Shown here in pieces: positions 9,061-18,410 of a stretch of DNA of 64,000 nucleotides. Each line of letters begins with the position of its first letter. Within the stretch, counting starts at the first letter, position 1. The stretch is from contig NZ_OZ038524.1 in NCBI RefSeq assembly GCF_964036635.1, positions 1,598,001 to 1,662,000 on the forward strand, given 5' to 3'. Source of the DNA: Tenacibaculum dicentrarchi. Lineage in GTDB: Bacteria; Bacteroidota; Bacteroidia; Flavobacteriales; Flavobacteriaceae. Both the position numbers and the translations under genes were made by a program. Under the pieces are notes generated by a model, which was not told where the DNA came from, searched no databases, and saw only the letters and a list, made by a program, of their open reading frames with translations.

Positions 9061-10713
9061 TTAATTCAACAATTCTTTTGCATGAATTAACGCACTTTCA
9101 GATACCTCTTTTCCGCTTAACATTTCTGCAATTTCAATAATGCGTTCTTGTTCGGAAAGTAATTTTAAATTAGAGGTTGTTACGCCATTCTCTTCGCCTT
9201 TATACACCTTGTAATGCTGTACTCCTTTTGCCGCAATTTGAGGTAAATGCGTAATGGTAATTACCTGCATTCCTGTACCCATATCCTGCATTATTTTGGC
9301 AATTTTATTAGAAACTTCCCCTGAAACTCCTGTATCTATTTCATCAAAAATAATGGTTGGAAGCTGTATATTTTCTGATAAAATTTTCTTTACCGATAAC
9401 ATAATTCGTGATAATTCTCCACCAGAAGCCACTTTTTTAAGCTCGCCAAAATTCCCACCTTTATTTGCTGAAAACAGAAACGACAATACATCTTTTCCAT
9501 TATAAAAATAGCTATCCGACGGAATTAATTCCATTGAAAAACGTGCATTTGGCATTCCTAATTCCGTTAATAAATATTCTAATTCTTTCTGTAATTTAGG
9601 AATCGCCTTATTTCTAGATGCTGTAATTAAAACAGCAAATTCATCTAATTTATTTGTTACTGCTGTTATTTCTAAATTTTTAGCGGCAATCAAAGCGTCC
9701 GCATCATCTACCTGCGCTACTTTTTCTGATAATGATTCAAAAATAACCAACAATTCAGCAATAGAATTCACAGAATGTTTCTTTTGAAGATTGTAAATTA
9801 ATTGCAAACGGTCGTTTAATTCTTCAACTTCATTTGGGTTAAAAGCAACCTCTTCGTTCGCATTTTCTAATTCGGCAACAACATCGTCAAATTCTAATTT
9901 TAAACTCGTAACTCTATTCGTAATTTCTTGGTAATTTTTAGCGTATTCACTTATTTTTTGCAAGCTATTTTCTAAGGAATACAATAAATTTTGCACGCCA
10001 ATTTCTTCATTCGATGAAACAGCTAAGGCTTCCGATAAATGCAATTTTATTTCCTCTACATTATTTAAGGTATGTAATTTTTCTTCTAAAATTTCTTGCT
10101 CGCCTATAACTAATTCCGCTTGTTCAAATTCATTGAATAAGTGTGAATTATAAGCATATTGTTCTTTTGATTTTAGAGTTTCTTCTTTTAAAATTTTTAA
10201 TTCTTTAACTAAAGAAGTGTATTTTTTCATCCCTGTTTTGTAGGATGTAACCTTGGTTTTATTTTTTGCCAAGGCATCAATAATCGAAAATTGAAAGCTA
10301 GTATCCGACAATTCAGCCGTTTGATGTTGCGAGTGAATGTCGAGTAATTTTATTTTTAACGCTGTTAAAATTGATAAATTTACAGGCGTATCGTTTACAA
10401 AAGCCCTTGATTTTCCAGAAGGTAAAATTTCTCTACGGATAATAGTTTCGGGCTCATAATCAAGATCAAATTCATCAAATAGATGTTGTAAAGAATAGCC
10501 TTCAACAGCAAATTTGGCTTCAATAATACATTTTTTATCGGTGTTTTTTAAGGAAGATAAATCGGCACGGTTTCCCATTACCAAACCTAAAGCGCCTAGT
10601 AATATGGATTTTCCTGCCCCTGTTTCCCCAGTTATTATTGATAAACCTTTTGTAAAATCAATCGATAATTGATTGATTAACGCGTAATTATGTATGGATA
10701 AATGTCTAAGCAA
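9061..10713 (-). CDS. recN: DNA repair ATPase RecN
   Basis: 550 residues. An SMC-like protein in double-strand-break repair. Walker A is GETGAGKS (29-36), Walker B is IIFDEIDTG (454-462), and between them is a long helical coiled-coil region. The ABC signature (ASGGELSR) sits just before Walker B. Gene order coaBC-DUF4835-recN is normal for Flavobacteriia; here a truncated protease gene has been placed between DUF4835 and recN. Confidence 0.97.
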   Translation of the reverse strand: MLRHLSIHNYALINQLSIDFTKGLSIITGETGAGKSILLGALGLVMGNRADLSSLKNTDKKCIIEAKFAVEGYSLQHLFDEFDLDYEPETIIRREILPSGKSRAFVNDTPVNLSILTALKIKLLDIHSQHQTAELSDTSFQFSIIDALAKNKTKVTSYKTGMKKYTSLVKELKILKEETLKSKEQYAYNSHLFNEFEQAELVIGEQEILEEKLHTLNNVEEIKLHLSEALAVSSNEEIGVQNLLYSLENSLQKISEYAKNYQEITNRVTSLKLEFDDVVAELENANEEVAFNPNEVEELNDRLQLIYNLQKKHSVNSIAELLVIFESLSEKVAQVDDADALIAAKNLEITAVTNKLDEFAVLITASRNKAIPKLQKELEYLLTELGMPNARFSMELIPSDSYFYNGKDVLSFLFSANKGGNFGELKKVASGGELSRIMLSVKKILSENIQLPTIIFDEIDTGVSGEVSNKIAKIMQDMGTGMQVITITHLPQIAAKGVQHYKVYKGEENGVTTSNLKLLSEQERIIEIAEMLSGKEVSESALIHAKELLN

Positions 10714-10795
10714 AATCGATTCTTTAAAAAAATAAAAGTACGAGTTTTTAATGAATTAAATTACTTAAAAAAGAACAGATATATTCCTAGTCTTT

Positions 10796-11266
10796 TTACA
10801 TCGGAAGAGATGAAGTAATAATAGCAACGTATGGTCTATGTTTCTTCAAAAGTCCTTTTAGAATAATTCCTCTGAAAAATAATTCTTCATAAATAACTCC
10901 AAGGAAAATACTTTCAATTAATAAACTAATCGTTATCTCATATTGTTGAGATATTTTATTACTCAAAATAAATTGATATATATAATAAATTGTTCCAATT
11001 GTAACGCCTAACATCGTAAATTGGATTATTTTCAAAAAACTACACTCTAAGTCTTTAAGTTGAAAAAAGTAATTGTTAAATAATATAATTATTATTACTA
11101 GGATTAGAAGTTGGCTTATAAAAGATGTTGTATTAAAATCAAAGTTCAATAATTTAACATTAATAAAAATCAGAAATAATAGAATTCCATATAAAATAAA
11201 GGTCATTAAAATAGATTTAGGAATTGTTAGGTCTTTAAAAAATCTATTCATAATAGTTGGATTCAA
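10796..11266 (-). pseudogene. truncated CPBP-family intramembrane metalloprotease
   Basis: 156 residues, mostly hydrophobic, with four or five membrane helices. The first active-site motif EELFFRG (the EExxxR motif) is present near residue 129. The protein stops about 20 residues later (ITSSLPM). Full CPBP (type II CAAX-like) proteases continue with FxxxH and HxxxN/D motifs that complete the site, so this gene is probably a broken copy. It interrupts the usual DUF4835-recN order. Confidence 0.6.
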
Positions 11267-11295
11267 TGTTTGCTAACTAATAAAGATTACAAACC

Positions 11296-12186
11296 TTATT
11301 TAATAGTTTTCCATTTATCTTTATAAGTAGGCGCTATTTTATTTAAAACACTAAGCATTTTCTGTGTATTTTCAGCAGGTTTTCCATCCGAAAAAACATT
11401 TGAAATTTCATCTGCCTTTGCATCTAAAAAAACACGAATCATATAATTTCCAATAGAAATATTATGTAATTTTTCTAAAGAAATTACATTTTTTTGAATC
11501 GTTTGTTTTGCTAATTCTTTATTGTCTGCAAAATTATCAAAACCATTTCTGTGATACTCATAATAAATACTGCGTAAAGGGCTAAATTTTGAGGATAAAA
11601 AACCATCAATCAACGCAAACCTGTTTTGTTTTCCTATTTTATTTTGCCAAGCACTTTCTCCACTAGACTGTGCTTGTAACATTATATTTTCTGCTGTTTT
11701 CAAATAATCCGTACCTCCTTTTAAAGCAAAAGTATCGGCATCAATTCCTAAAATAGTATAAACATAAAATGCAATGGTCGATACCAAGTTAGAATCGTAG
11801 GTGTTTGGGTTAAAAATTAAGGGTGCAAACTCACTATATTTAAAATTAAAACTCGTGTCGTTAATATTTAAAATAGGCGTTGCATAACTTGAATTATACA
11901 CAGGTCGTGTAGCTTGAACCTGAAGGCTTGCAGTAAAATTATTCGAATTTTGTTCGCTGATAATAATGGTAAATGCACAATTAATACGCTCTTGTTGCTT
12001 AAAAGTTTTAGTAGTCCATTGGGTTTCGTTAATAAACGCCGTTACTGATTTTTGAAGTGTTTGATAAACTTGCTTATTACTACTTTGAATTTTATCGGTA
12101 TTTATAGTTACCAAAGCATTTAACTCTTGCGATTGCAAGCTAAAAATCGATGATAAAATAAAAATTAAAAAGAAAAACTTACGCAT
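11296..12186 (-). CDS. DUF4835 family secreted protein
   Basis: 296 residues with a signal peptide at about 1-20 (MRKFFFLIFILSSIFSLQSQ). The body matches the Bacteroidetes DUF4835 family as I recall it: NALVTINTDKIQSSNKQVYQTL near the start, and the GIDADTFALKGGTDYL block in the middle. Function unknown. The usual neighbours coaBC and recN are present, so the call is helped by context. Confidence 0.85.
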   Translation of the reverse strand: MRKFFFLIFILSSIFSLQSQELNALVTINTDKIQSSNKQVYQTLQKSVTAFINETQWTTKTFKQQERINCAFTIIISEQNSNNFTASLQVQATRPVYNSSYATPILNINDTSFNFKYSEFAPLIFNPNTYDSNLVSTIAFYVYTILGIDADTFALKGGTDYLKTAENIMLQAQSSGESAWQNKIGKQNRFALIDGFLSSKFSPLRSIYYEYHRNGFDNFADNKELAKQTIQKNVISLEKLHNISIGNYMIRVFLDAKADEISNVFSDGKPAENTQKMLSVLNKIAPTYKDKWKTIK

Positions 12187-12279
12187 CTATTATCGTTTTA
12201 ATTATTGTTCGTTTGAATATGGTTTAGCATTCAAAGTAATAAAAATTATTTTAAAAAAATACGCGTTGTAACAATTTTA

Positions 12280-13485
12280 TTAAATTCTTTTAAGAACTTC
12301 GCTCATTATATCTGCTGACACTGCTTTTTTTGATTTCAAATCAAACACGGTTTGCTTAAAATCAGCATCAATAATCGTTATTTTATTGGTGTCTGTAGCA
12401 AAACCTGCGCCTTTATCTTGTAAAGAATTTAACACTATAAAATCTAAATTCTTTTTGATAATTTTAGCTTTTGCATTTTCAACTTCGTTATTGGTTTCTA
12501 AAGCAAAACCAACTAATAACTGGTTTGTTTTAATTTCTCCTAACGATTTTAAAATATCTTTGGTAGGTGCTAATTCAATTACTAAAGCGGAATCTTTTTT
12601 CTTTATTTTTTGAGTAGCTACATTTTTTGGTTTATAATCAGCCACGGCGGCAGATAAAATAGCCACATCAACCTCCGCAAAATACTGATGACAGGCATCG
12701 TACATTTCTTGGGCTGATTTCACATCAATTCTATGAATAAAAGAATGATTTACTCTTTGGTGTGATGGTCCTGAAATTAAATAAACCTCAGCGCCTAAAT
12801 TAGCGGCTGTTTTAGCTATTTCAAAGCCCATTTTACCTGAAGAATGATTTCCTATAAAACGAACAGGGTCAATTGCTTCGTATGTTGGTCCTGCGGTAAT
12901 CAGTAGTTTTTTCCCTTTTAGTGGTAATTTAGAAGCAATATCTTTTTCAATAAAAGAAACGATATCTTTAGGTTCTGCCATACGACCTTCGCCAACTAAT
13001 CCGCTTGCTAGCTCACCAGAGGTAGCAGGAATTAAAATATTACCAAAACCTTGTAACGCATCTAAACTATTTTTAGTCGATGGATGAATATACATATCCA
13101 AATCCATGGCTGGCGCAAAATATATCGGACATTTTGCTGATAAATAAATCGCTAACAACAAGTTATCGCAAGTACCATTTGTCATTTTCGACAAGGTATT
13201 TGCAGTTGCTGGAGCAATAATCATTAAATCTGCCCAAAGTCCTAAATCAACGTGATTATTCCATACCTCATTTTCATCTTCTTTATCATAAAAAGTTGAA
13301 TAAACAGGGTTTTTAGAAAGTGTAGAAAGTGTAAGCGGGGTTATAAAATCTTTAGACGCAGGAGTCATCACTACGATAACTTCTGCGCCTGATTTTATAA
13401 ATAATCGAACTAAATTGGCTGTTTTGTATGCGGCAATACCTGCGGTAATACCTACTAATACTTTTTTACCATTTAATACAGACAT
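12280..13485 (-). CDS. coaBC: bifunctional phosphopantothenoylcysteine decarboxylase/phosphopantothenate-cysteine ligase
   Basis: 401 residues, two steps of coenzyme A synthesis. The N-terminal flavoprotein half has the catalytic histidine H78 (NNHVDLGLWAD) and the PAMDLDMY substrate loop. The C-terminal ligase half has GNHSSGKMG and the KIKKKD lysine cluster. In the GELASGLVGEGRM segment a serine stands where E. coli Dfp has its active-site cysteine (ACG). Whether this is normal in the phylum I cannot check. The rpoZ stop-side neighbour lies 2 bp away. Confidence 0.96.
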   Translation of the reverse strand: MSVLNGKKVLVGITAGIAAYKTANLVRLFIKSGAEVIVVMTPASKDFITPLTLSTLSKNPVYSTFYDKEDENEVWNNHVDLGLWADLMIIAPATANTLSKMTNGTCDNLLLAIYLSAKCPIYFAPAMDLDMYIHPSTKNSLDALQGFGNILIPATSGELASGLVGEGRMAEPKDIVSFIEKDIASKLPLKGKKLLITAGPTYEAIDPVRFIGNHSSGKMGFEIAKTAANLGAEVYLISGPSHQRVNHSFIHRIDVKSAQEMYDACHQYFAEVDVAILSAAVADYKPKNVATQKIKKKDSALVIELAPTKDILKSLGEIKTNQLLVGFALETNNEVENAKAKIIKKNLDFIVLNSLQDKGAGFATDTNKITIIDADFKQTVFDLKSKKAVSADIMSEVLKRI

Positions 13486-13487
13486 AA

Positions 13488-13808
13488 TTATTCAGCGTCT
13501 GGAGTTCTAAAATATACATCACCATTTAACCACTCATCTACTGCAATAGCGTGAGGTTTAGGCAAACGTTCGTAAAATTTAGAAACTTCAATTTGTTCTT
13601 TATTTTCAAATACTTCTTCTAAACTGTCATTATAAGTAGCAAATTCATCTAATTTATCAACTAATTCTTTCTTTAAATCAGCATTAATTTGATTAGCTCT
13701 TTTTGCTATAACTGAAATAGCTTCATAGATATTCTCTGTTGGAGCTTCGATAGCTTCTTTATTATAAGTAATAGTACTTAAGGGTGCTTTCGTTTCTTTA
13801 TAATCCAT
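13488..13808 (-). CDS. rpoZ: RNA polymerase omega subunit (Bacteroidetes type)
   Basis: 106 residues. Short Rpb6-like protein with the NIYEAISVIAKRANQINADLKKEL block characteristic of Bacteroidetes omega, which is annotated in the fixed order bamD-rpoZ-coaBC. It starts 3 bp after the bamD stop and ends 2 bp before coaBC, so the three are one operon. Confidence 0.9.
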   Translation of the reverse strand: MDYKETKAPLSTITYNKEAIEAPTENIYEAISVIAKRANQINADLKKELVDKLDEFATYNDSLEEVFENKEQIEVSKFYERLPKPHAIAVDEWLNGDVYFRTPDAE

Positions 13809-13811
13809 CTT

Positions 13812-14633
13812 TTAACTTTTAACTAATTGTTCTTGTTCTTTATTTAATGCGGCTAACATTGCATTTGAATCTTTTATAAATTTAGATTCAGGAAAATTTC
13901 TATTTAATTTATCGTATGCGTTTATAGCGGCTTTTATTCTAACTGCTTTTCTACGCTGTGTACTTTTCATGGCAAAATCGTGTGCTGCTTTTAGTCTAAA
14001 ATATAATGCTTCTTCTTTATATTTTGTACCTAAATAATCTGATAATAAATTATCAAAAGCAGTAATTGCTGCACGATAATTTCTAGAATCATACCCTGCT
14101 GTATTATAATATGTTTTTGCTATTTCAAATGCTTTTTTCTCTAACCTACTACGTAAATCTGTATAATATTTATTTGCTTCATCTAATTTATTAGAATTAG
14201 GATAAGCATCAATAAATGCCTGAAAAGAAGCTAATGCTTTGTTTGTATCTGTAGGATCTAAACTAAAACTGGGTGCTGCTTTATAGTAACTTAATGCTGA
14301 TAAAAAAGCTGCTTCTTCTTTTTTTGAACTTTTCGGATAATTTTTAGTGAATCGATTAAAATAATAGCCCGCTAAACTATAATTTTTTTCATTAAAATTA
14401 GACTGAGAAACCATATACTGAATACGTTCCATTTGAGGTTTACCTCTATACGAAGGGGTTACTTTTTCAAATAAACGCAATGCTTTGCTGTATTTTTGCA
14501 CTTCGTACATTTTTACAGCCATTTTGTATTGTTCCTGAATACTTCCTTTGTTTAACACATTGTTATACTCTCCGCATGAAGACAAAACCAATAGTATTAC
14601 AACTAAACACGCTAAATTTTTAATTTTTTGCAT
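13812..14633 (-). CDS. bamD: outer-membrane assembly lipoprotein BamD
   Basis: 273 residues. Lipoprotein signal peptide with lipobox LSSC (C20). TPR repeats from about 35 to 240 (YKMAVKMYEVQKYSKALRLFE, then YYFNRFTKNYPKS). BamD couples BamA to substrate barrels at the periplasmic face of the outer membrane. First gene of the bamD-rpoZ-coaBC operon. Confidence 0.93.
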   Translation of the reverse strand: MQKIKNLACLVVILLVLSSCGEYNNVLNKGSIQEQYKMAVKMYEVQKYSKALRLFEKVTPSYRGKPQMERIQYMVSQSNFNEKNYSLAGYYFNRFTKNYPKSSKKEEAAFLSALSYYKAAPSFSLDPTDTNKALASFQAFIDAYPNSNKLDEANKYYTDLRSRLEKKAFEIAKTYYNTAGYDSRNYRAAITAFDNLLSDYLGTKYKEEALYFRLKAAHDFAMKSTQRRKAVRIKAAINAYDKLNRNFPESKFIKDSNAMLAALNKEQEQLVKS

Positions 14634-14757
14634 TTGGCAAAATTAGTGATTAATTATGGATTATTAAAACGATTTTTATTTCTCTAATAGAGTATTGCAA
14701 TAAACTATAAAAATGCTATAAAAAAGGTTTTGAATATATAAATGTTTGTTAATCTTA

Positions 14758-15276
14758 TTATACTGGATTAGCAGCTGCTGCACCTTGCGCTACTATTTGC
14801 TTTACATCATTATCAAATAAATATAAACCTCCTTTATCATCGCCAATTAAATTAATTTTATCTAAAATATTTCTTGCCAATGCTTCTTCTTCTATTTGTT
14901 CAGAGACATACCATTGTAAAAAGTTATGAGTTGCATAATCTCTTTCTTGTAAAGTAATATGTACCAAATCATTAATTGATGCCGAAACCATTACTTCATG
15001 GTCAAACAAGGTTTGAAACATTTCTTTAAACGAGCCAAATTCACTTGGTGGTGCTACTAATTCCGATACTTTTGCATGTCCTCCTCTTTCGTTTACAAAC
15101 TTTACTAATTTTAACATGTGCATGCGCTCTTCGTCAGAGTGTGCGTACATAAATTGCGCCACCCCCTCAAAACCTTGATTTTCGGCCCAACACGCCATCG
15201 ATAAATATACCTGTGAAGATTCTGCTTCAATTTTTATTTGTTTATTTAACGCACTTTCTATTACTTTTGATAACAT
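14758..15276 (-). CDS. ferritin (non-haem, bacterial FtnA type)
   Basis: 172 residues, a normal length for bacterial ferritin. The ferroxidase ligands E17, E50 and H53 (EERMH) are present, with further acidic ligands in the ERDYATHNFLQWYVSEQIEEE helix. It stores iron as a 24-mer cage. Monocistronic, with 117 bp between its start and the dapA stop. Confidence 0.95.
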   Translation of the reverse strand: MLSKVIESALNKQIKIEAESSQVYLSMACWAENQGFEGVAQFMYAHSDEERMHMLKLVKFVNERGGHAKVSELVAPPSEFGSFKEMFQTLFDHEVMVSASINDLVHITLQERDYATHNFLQWYVSEQIEEEALARNILDKINLIGDDKGGLYLFDNDVKQIVAQGAAAANPV

Positions 15277-15393
15277 ATTTTTTCTATTTTAATTATATTG
15301 ATTATAAATAACAAAGTATTTATACAAAGATGCAAAAAAGACTACAATTTAAAAAACTGTAGCCTATTATTTTATTTTTTAAAAATCACTATT

Positions 15394-16269
15394 TTATAAA
15401 CAGTCTGTAAAATCTGAAATTTTTGTTTGTAACTCTTCGGATGCTTTTACTAACGGCAAACGAACCTCATCTAAGCAGATGCCTTTTTTTAATAATACCG
15501 CCTTAATTCCTGCGGGATTATTTTCTTCAAAAATATAATCTACAACATCCATTAATTGATAATGAATTTTATAGGCTTTTTTATTTTTACCTGCCAATCC
15601 TAGCTGAATCATTTTTGAAAACTTTTTGGGAAACCCTTGCCCTATTACTGATATTACTCCCGCTCCACCTGCTAAAACAACACCTAAAGCTAAATCATCA
15701 TCACCAGAAATAATTAAAAAGTCTTTTGGTTTATCTTTTAATAAGGCTAAATATTGCTGCTGATTATTTCCAGCTTCTTTGACTCCTACAATATTTTCAA
15801 AATCGTTTGCTAATCGTAAAATCGTAGCAGGCTCCATATTTTTAGCCGTTCTACCAGGAACATTGTATAAAATAACTGGTTTTTTAGTAGCTGAAGCAAT
15901 GGCTTTAAAATGCTGATAAAAACCTTCCTGTGTTGGTTTTGAATAATACGGTGCTACCGACAATATTCCATCAATATTTGATAAATCGGCAGATTTTAAT
16001 TCATCAATAACCACCTGTGTATTGTTCCCTCCAAGTCCTAAAACTAAAGGTAAGCGTCCGTTATTTTCGGTAGCAATTACTTTTATAATTTCAGCTTTTT
16101 CTTGTGTTGTTATAGTAGCACTTTCTGCAGTTGTTCCGTTAATAACTAAATAATTTGTACCGTTATCGATATTGTAATTTACTAATTTTTTAAGCGCCTG
16201 AAAATCGACACTTAAGTCTTCGCTAAAAGGCGTTACCAAAGCCACTCCTGTACCAACAAATTTTTGCAT
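15394..16269 (-). CDS. dapA: 4-hydroxy-tetrahydrodipicolinate synthase
   Basis: 291 residues. Condenses pyruvate with aspartate semialdehyde in lysine/diaminopimelate synthesis. The Schiff-base lysine is K164 (IVGVKEAG), the catalytic tyrosine Y135 (ILYNVPGRT), and the TT pair lies in NGTTAES (46-47). The ATG overlaps the stop of the upstream small gene by one base. Confidence 0.97.
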   Translation of the reverse strand: MQKFVGTGVALVTPFSEDLSVDFQALKKLVNYNIDNGTNYLVINGTTAESATITTQEKAEIIKVIATENNGRLPLVLGLGGNNTQVVIDELKSADLSNIDGILSVAPYYSKPTQEGFYQHFKAIASATKKPVILYNVPGRTAKNMEPATILRLANDFENIVGVKEAGNNQQQYLALLKDKPKDFLIISGDDDLALGVVLAGGAGVISVIGQGFPKKFSKMIQLGLAGKNKKAYKIHYQLMDVVDYIFEENNPAGIKAVLLKKGICLDEVRLPLVKASEELQTKISDFTDCL

Positions 16270-16799
16270 TATATTTTTTTTAGTATTATTAAATATTTTT
16301 TTATTTCTTGATTTAAAACTGTTTCATTTAATCCTTCGTCAGATATAACAATATCATACAATCTATCATCAACACCTGCAAAACTAACTTTTAATCTTGC
16401 TTGCGATAACAAAGTTATTGTATTCACATATAAATTTGGTGTTTTTACATAATTAATAAGCAAATCATACTCGTTTTTAACGAAATTTTTTAAATTGTCT
16501 GATTTTAAACCTGCTTTAAATCCGATTTCTTTATCGGTAAAAAATGTTGGTAAAGCTTCTTGTTTTTTATCAAAAGACCGATAAATTAACACGGTAATAT
16601 CGTTTTTTTTAAAAGGAAAATGATTTGTTAAATTAGCAATTACGATTTTTTCTAAAGATTCATTATCTAATAAAATCGCAATTTTTTTAATTTTACACTG
16701 CTGTTTTCCAACTTGTTTTTGTTGATTTTCGGCTTGTTTTTTTACAATCGTTTTATTATAAAATTTCTGAATTGATTTTTTTTTAAGTTTGGCTATCAT
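16269..16799 (-). CDS. conserved flavobacterial protein, probably DUF6913 family
   Basis: 176 residues. A very basic N-terminus (about 1-45) is followed by an alpha/beta part ([19 protein letters not shown]). The family name is recalled from its usual position next to dapA and is not certain. It is translationally coupled to dapA through a TAATG-type one-base overlap. Function unknown. Confidence 0.7.
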   Translation of the reverse strand: MIAKLKKKSIQKFYNKTIVKKQAENQQKQVGKQQCKIKKIAILLDNESLEKIVIANLTNHFPFKKNDITVLIYRSFDKKQEALPTFFTDKEIGFKAGLKSDNLKNFVKNEYDLLINYVKTPNLYVNTITLLSQARLKVSFAGVDDRLYDIVISDEGLNETVLNQEIKKYLIILKKI

Positions 16800-16819
16800 C
16801 TTTTAAATAATTACGACTA

Positions 16820-17920
16820 TTAATGTACTTTTTCTGTTTCAATTTCAAACAATAAAAACTGTGTTAATTGCTTTCCATATACTTGAAAATTATCATCAGA
16901 AACAAAAATCAGCGAGTTGTTTCCGTTCGATAATTTAGGTCCGAAAGTAATTCCTTCAATATTATCGATAATTGAATCAGTTAATTTAGGCTGAATTGAT
17001 TTAAAATCGAATAATAATTCTTTTTTTAGAGGGATATATTTTTCTTTTTTTAAAGATGAAATCCCTAAAGTATTTGTAGTGTTTTCATTTACTGTTGCTT
17101 TAAAAACTCGGATGGTATTTCCATAAGCCCCGTAGCCACTTTGATAAATTCTTTCTACCACAAAGAATTGATTTTTTTTGTATTCTAAAATAGCAGTAAC
17201 ACCATTTAAATTAACGCTTCCTTTTGCTGGTTTGTCAATTTTTTCTAGCTGATAAGAAAATTGTTTGGTCGCTGTTTTGGTTTGAGTATCGAAATACGTA
17301 ATACGTATTGGCGATTGTGTTTTATGGAATGTTGGCTCATCGCCATCGGCTTGTAGTGGGGCTTCCATTGCGCCCCAAAAACCTTTTTTATCGAAACTTT
17401 TTGATGAACTTTCAAAAGTGGCATTGTGTTTTGGTTTTGCTTGAGAATTTGCTTTGAAATAATCAGGAATTTTTATTTTTTCTTTAAAATTACCAGCAGT
17501 ATCAATTGTAAAAATCGTTGGGTTTTTACCTTTACGAATGCTTCCTTCGCTGACTAAATTTAGTTTGTTATCGCTAAAAAAAACCGATTCTAAGTCTAAC
17601 ACATTATTTTGATAAAACTCACTTTCGGGTTGTAATGAAATTACTTTTTGAAAAATCATATTTTTGATACTGTCTTTTTTAATAACAACATCGCCAATTA
17701 AAATCCGTGGGTTTTTAGCATCATCAACTACCATATAATATTGATTATTGCTAAAATCAATCCCTGAAATTCCTCCAATAATAGTATTATTAAAATTTAA
17801 AGAATCTTTGACTATAAATTCATTTAAAAATTTTAATGTTGGTTGTTTTAAGTTTATTTTTTTCGTTTTACAGCCTGATAAAACTAAAAATACTGCGATA
17901 TAAATAAATTTTATTTTCAT
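16820..17920 (-). CDS. lipoprotein with esterase-like/phytase-like propeller domain
   Basis: 366 residues. Lipobox LSGC (C17). The body has GGISGIDFSNNQYYMVVDDA and NIEGITFGPKLSNGNNSLIFVSDDNF, typical of the family annotated as esterase-like activity of phytase (PF13449), a beta-propeller secreted protein. True substrate unknown. 20 bp upstream of the small gene before dapA, so probably one operon. Confidence 0.8.
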   Translation of the reverse strand: MKIKFIYIAVFLVLSGCKTKKINLKQPTLKFLNEFIVKDSLNFNNTIIGGISGIDFSNNQYYMVVDDAKNPRILIGDVVIKKDSIKNMIFQKVISLQPESEFYQNNVLDLESVFFSDNKLNLVSEGSIRKGKNPTIFTIDTAGNFKEKIKIPDYFKANSQAKPKHNATFESSSKSFDKKGFWGAMEAPLQADGDEPTFHKTQSPIRITYFDTQTKTATKQFSYQLEKIDKPAKGSVNLNGVTAILEYKKNQFFVVERIYQSGYGAYGNTIRVFKATVNENTTNTLGISSLKKEKYIPLKKELLFDFKSIQPKLTDSIIDNIEGITFGPKLSNGNNSLIFVSDDNFQVYGKQLTQFLLFEIETEKVH

Positions 17921-17962
17921 GTAACAAAAATACTATTTAATTAAGAAGTGTTTTCAATAAAT

Positions 17963-18328
17963 TTACTTGGTTTTCATATAGCTTTGCCAATGTACTAGTA
18001 TGTACTTTTCTTTTTGAGCTAAAAAACCATATTCGTAACAAAATAAATAAACCTGCCCTTTGCTATTTTTCCAATAATTTGTAAAATAATTTGGGTCGAA
18101 ATCTTTTGCTAACAATTTTTCTTTTCTGACACTAGCGTATCCTGCTTTGTTAAATTCTTTTAATATTTTTCTGTTATTTTTGAGTTTTTTATCTATTACA
18201 AAAAACAAACTATCTTCTTGTTCTTTATTATTTTCATAATGATAAGAAGATCGACAATAAGAAGAACAGTATTTTTTATCGCTTCTTCCTTCTAGTTTAT
18301 TTTTACAGTGAAGACATCTCTTTTCCAT
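17963..18328 (-). CDS. small protein with an N-terminal zinc ribbon
   Basis: 121 residues. Cysteines C5, C8, C21 and C25 (CLHCKNKL, then KKYCSSYCRSSYH) form a C4 zinc ribbon like those of DUF2116-type proteins. The rest (about 45-121) is basic with a hydrophobic tail half (GQVYLFCYEYGFLA). Function unknown. It is the last ordinary gene before the recombinase and is divergent from it. Confidence 0.7.
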   Translation of the reverse strand: MEKRCLHCKNKLEGRSDKKYCSSYCRSSYHYENNKEQEDSLFFVIDKKLKNNRKILKEFNKAGYASVRKEKLLAKDFDPNYFTNYWKNSKGQVYLFCYEYGFLAQKEKYILVHWQSYMKTK

Positions 18329-18343
18329 AAGTATATAATTAAC

Positions 18344-18374
18344 CGTTTAATAAACGTATAAATATATGTTTATA
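18344..18374. promoter_or_regulatory. two adjacent palindromes in front of the recombinase gene
   Basis: CGTTTA-A-TAAACG lies at 18344-18356 and TATAAA-N6-TTTATA at 18357-18374. They sit between the divergent zinc-ribbon gene and the recombinase. TATATTTT nearby differs from TAnnTTTG only in the last base. They could be an operator or a recombination-related site; nothing decides this. Confidence 0.45.
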
Positions 18375-18410
18375 TTTTTTTTATTCAGTGTTTTTTTTGA
18401 ATTTTATCGC

